Source: JAEYZS01 sp031374125 (lineage in GTDB: Bacteria > Bdellovibrionota > Bdellovibrionia > Bdellovibrionales > JAEYZS01). Taken from it: a DNA stretch of 6,417 bases. The translations under genes were made by a program, and so were the position numbers. Each line of letters begins with the position of its first letter. Position 1 is the first letter of the stretch. Below are positions 5,636 to 6,417 of the stretch, piece after piece. The notes below the pieces were generated by a model, which was not told where the DNA came from, ran no database searches, and saw nothing but the letters and a program-made list of their open reading frames with translations. The stretch is taken from the NCBI GenBank assembly GCA_031374125.1, contig JANMFM010000142.1:1-6417 (forward strand), written 5' to 3'.

Positions 5636-6315
5636 CCAATATCCTCATGCCGTAACCCAAACACTTCGCCGTTGCGACAGCCAGTTAAAACTGTGACTGC
5701 CCAAATCGGATACCACGGGTGATGTCTATTCCTCGCTTCTCGAAGGAGCTGTCTAATCTGCTCATGAGTTAGAATCTCAGGCAATTTTTCTGGCTCCTTC
5801 TTTTTCGTATCAAGCCCAAACACTGGACTATGATGAGGACCAACAATGAGTCTTTCATCAATACCCCAGAGATAAATCAGGTTGATAACGCTTTTTAGCT
5901 TCTTCTGATAAGAAGACGTATAATCCAAATCCGTAGCTTGATTCAGCAACAAGCGACCTTCACCGCGAGTAATCTCTGAAGCTGGCCGCTTAAGCCAACT
6001 TTGAGTCCACTTGCGAGCAAGTTTTGCGTAATCCCAAACAGTTTGCTTCGTGTATCGGTGAGATCCATAGAGTTCATTGAAATCTGACCATCTTTGAATC
6101 ACACTTTCCCAAGAACAACCTTGAGCCTCGAGGCTTGCGATCTCTGATGACATTTGCACAAAATGAAATCGCTCTTCCTTATCTGCTTCCTTCTGAGACT
6201 TAAAACCACTGCGAGTTCGCTGAAGACGAACTCGTGGATTTTTTTTGCTGCGAAGATTTAAATAGTACCGCCAATATAATAAATTTCGGTTTTCCGAGAA
6301 TCTTCTTCTCGATCT
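5623..6315 (-). pseudogene. Tyrosine recombinase/integrase, N-terminal half, beheaded and frameshifted
   Basis: The frame is open from just after a stop at 6318-6316 down to a TAG at 5625-5623. The only usable start is GTG at 6159, which would give 178 residues. Upstream of it, codons 6160-6290 still read like an integrase N-terminus: LYWRYYLNLRSKKNPRVRLQ and GFKSQKEADKEER, the basic arm-type DNA-binding part. No ATG, GTG or TTG precedes them in frame. From the GTG, residues 15-115 form the SAM-like core-binding domain (WSDFNELYG, TVWDYAKLARKW, SVINLIYLWGIDER). Residues 128-178 open the catalytic domain, with LTHEQIRQLL and the catalytic Arg162 in LTGCRNGEVFGLRHED. The protein then breaks off and continues in another frame. 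Loss of the start and a mid-domain frameshift both point to a dead gene; a sequencing error at the frameshift is possible. Confidence 0.8.
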
Positions 6316-6417
6316 TCAGCGACTGATTTGTGTACGAAGTAGGAAGTGATAAGGCCAAGCGCAAGTCCTACGCTTGCGCCAACGGCTACATTTTCAAATG
6401 ATGGCTGTCCACCGCTT
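6258..6417 (-). CDS. C-terminal end of a small membrane protein (5' end outside window)
   Basis: 52 residues are visible before the TAA at 6260-6258. A glycine-rich hydrophobic segment, ENVAVGASVGLALGLITSYF (residues 8-27), forms one membrane helix. A charged tail, HKSVAEDREEDSRKTE, follows. The last residues, IYYIGGTI, are read from bases that also encode the integrase LYWRYY motif in another frame. The natural C-terminus may therefore have been replaced when the two sequences were joined. The protein was not recognised; its start lies right of the window. Confidence 0.55.
   Translation of the reverse strand, partial: SGGQPSFENVAVGASVGLALGLITSYFVHKSVAEDREEDSRKTEIYYIGGTI

Noticed and set aside
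5623..5640. Programmed -1 frameshift joining the integrase halves, as in some transposases
   Set aside because: In the reading phase used there is no slippery heptamer of the X XXY YYZ type, no clear downstream stem was seen, and the gene also lacks a start codon, so mutation fits better.
5299..5696. Two plus-strand frames of 79 and 65 residues
   Set aside because: Both are antisense to the integrase, whose active-site motifs are clear on the minus strand.
1..6417. CRISPR arrays, rRNA, tRNA and insertion-sequence ends
   Set aside because: No regularly spaced repeats, no conserved RNA gene sequence and no terminal inverted repeats with a transposase were seen on either strand.

Overview
The window comes from an AT-rich Gram-negative bacterium. 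Three genes encode exported proteins that look like outer-membrane beta-barrels. The style of these barrels, the possible flagellar-type protein at the left edge and the form of the integrase suggest a predatory bacterium of the Bdellovibrio kind. This placement rests on protein style only; there is no rRNA or other marker.

Left part (1-3488): a partial membrane-anchored protein with a possible FliF/FliG-like layout overlaps a small exported barrel protein by 14 bases, so the two are probably co-translated. Two more barrel-type genes follow, transcribed divergently. Their 5' ends overlap on opposite strands, so the start signals and signal peptide of each lie inside the other's coding sequence. 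A clear intrinsic terminator (3506-3546) closes this part.

Middle (3614-4583, minus strand): a compact toxin-antitoxin-like operon. A 63-residue basic protein is followed, with a one-base TAATG overlap, by a 241-residue protein carrying the acidic residues of a PIN nuclease. It has a plausible sigma70 promoter, a strong Shine-Dalgarno site and a perfect inverted repeat over the predicted transcription start and ribosome binding site, which is a candidate autoregulatory operator.

Right part (4584-6417, minus strand): the debris of an integrated element. A tyrosine recombinase keeps all its catalytic residues but is split by a frameshift near 5623-5635 and has no start codon of its own. Its beheaded 5' end runs into the tail of an unrelated partial membrane-protein gene. 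Downstream of it are two partly overlapping hairpins, a possible frameshifted short gene remnant (4730-4907), and a 20-bp-spaced direct repeat with a palindrome. The simplest reading is an old mobile element whose integrase has died while the toxin-antitoxin pair at its edge remains intact. I found no clearly new multi-gene system; the long PIN toxin operon and the FliF/FliG-like protein are the best candidates for a closer look.
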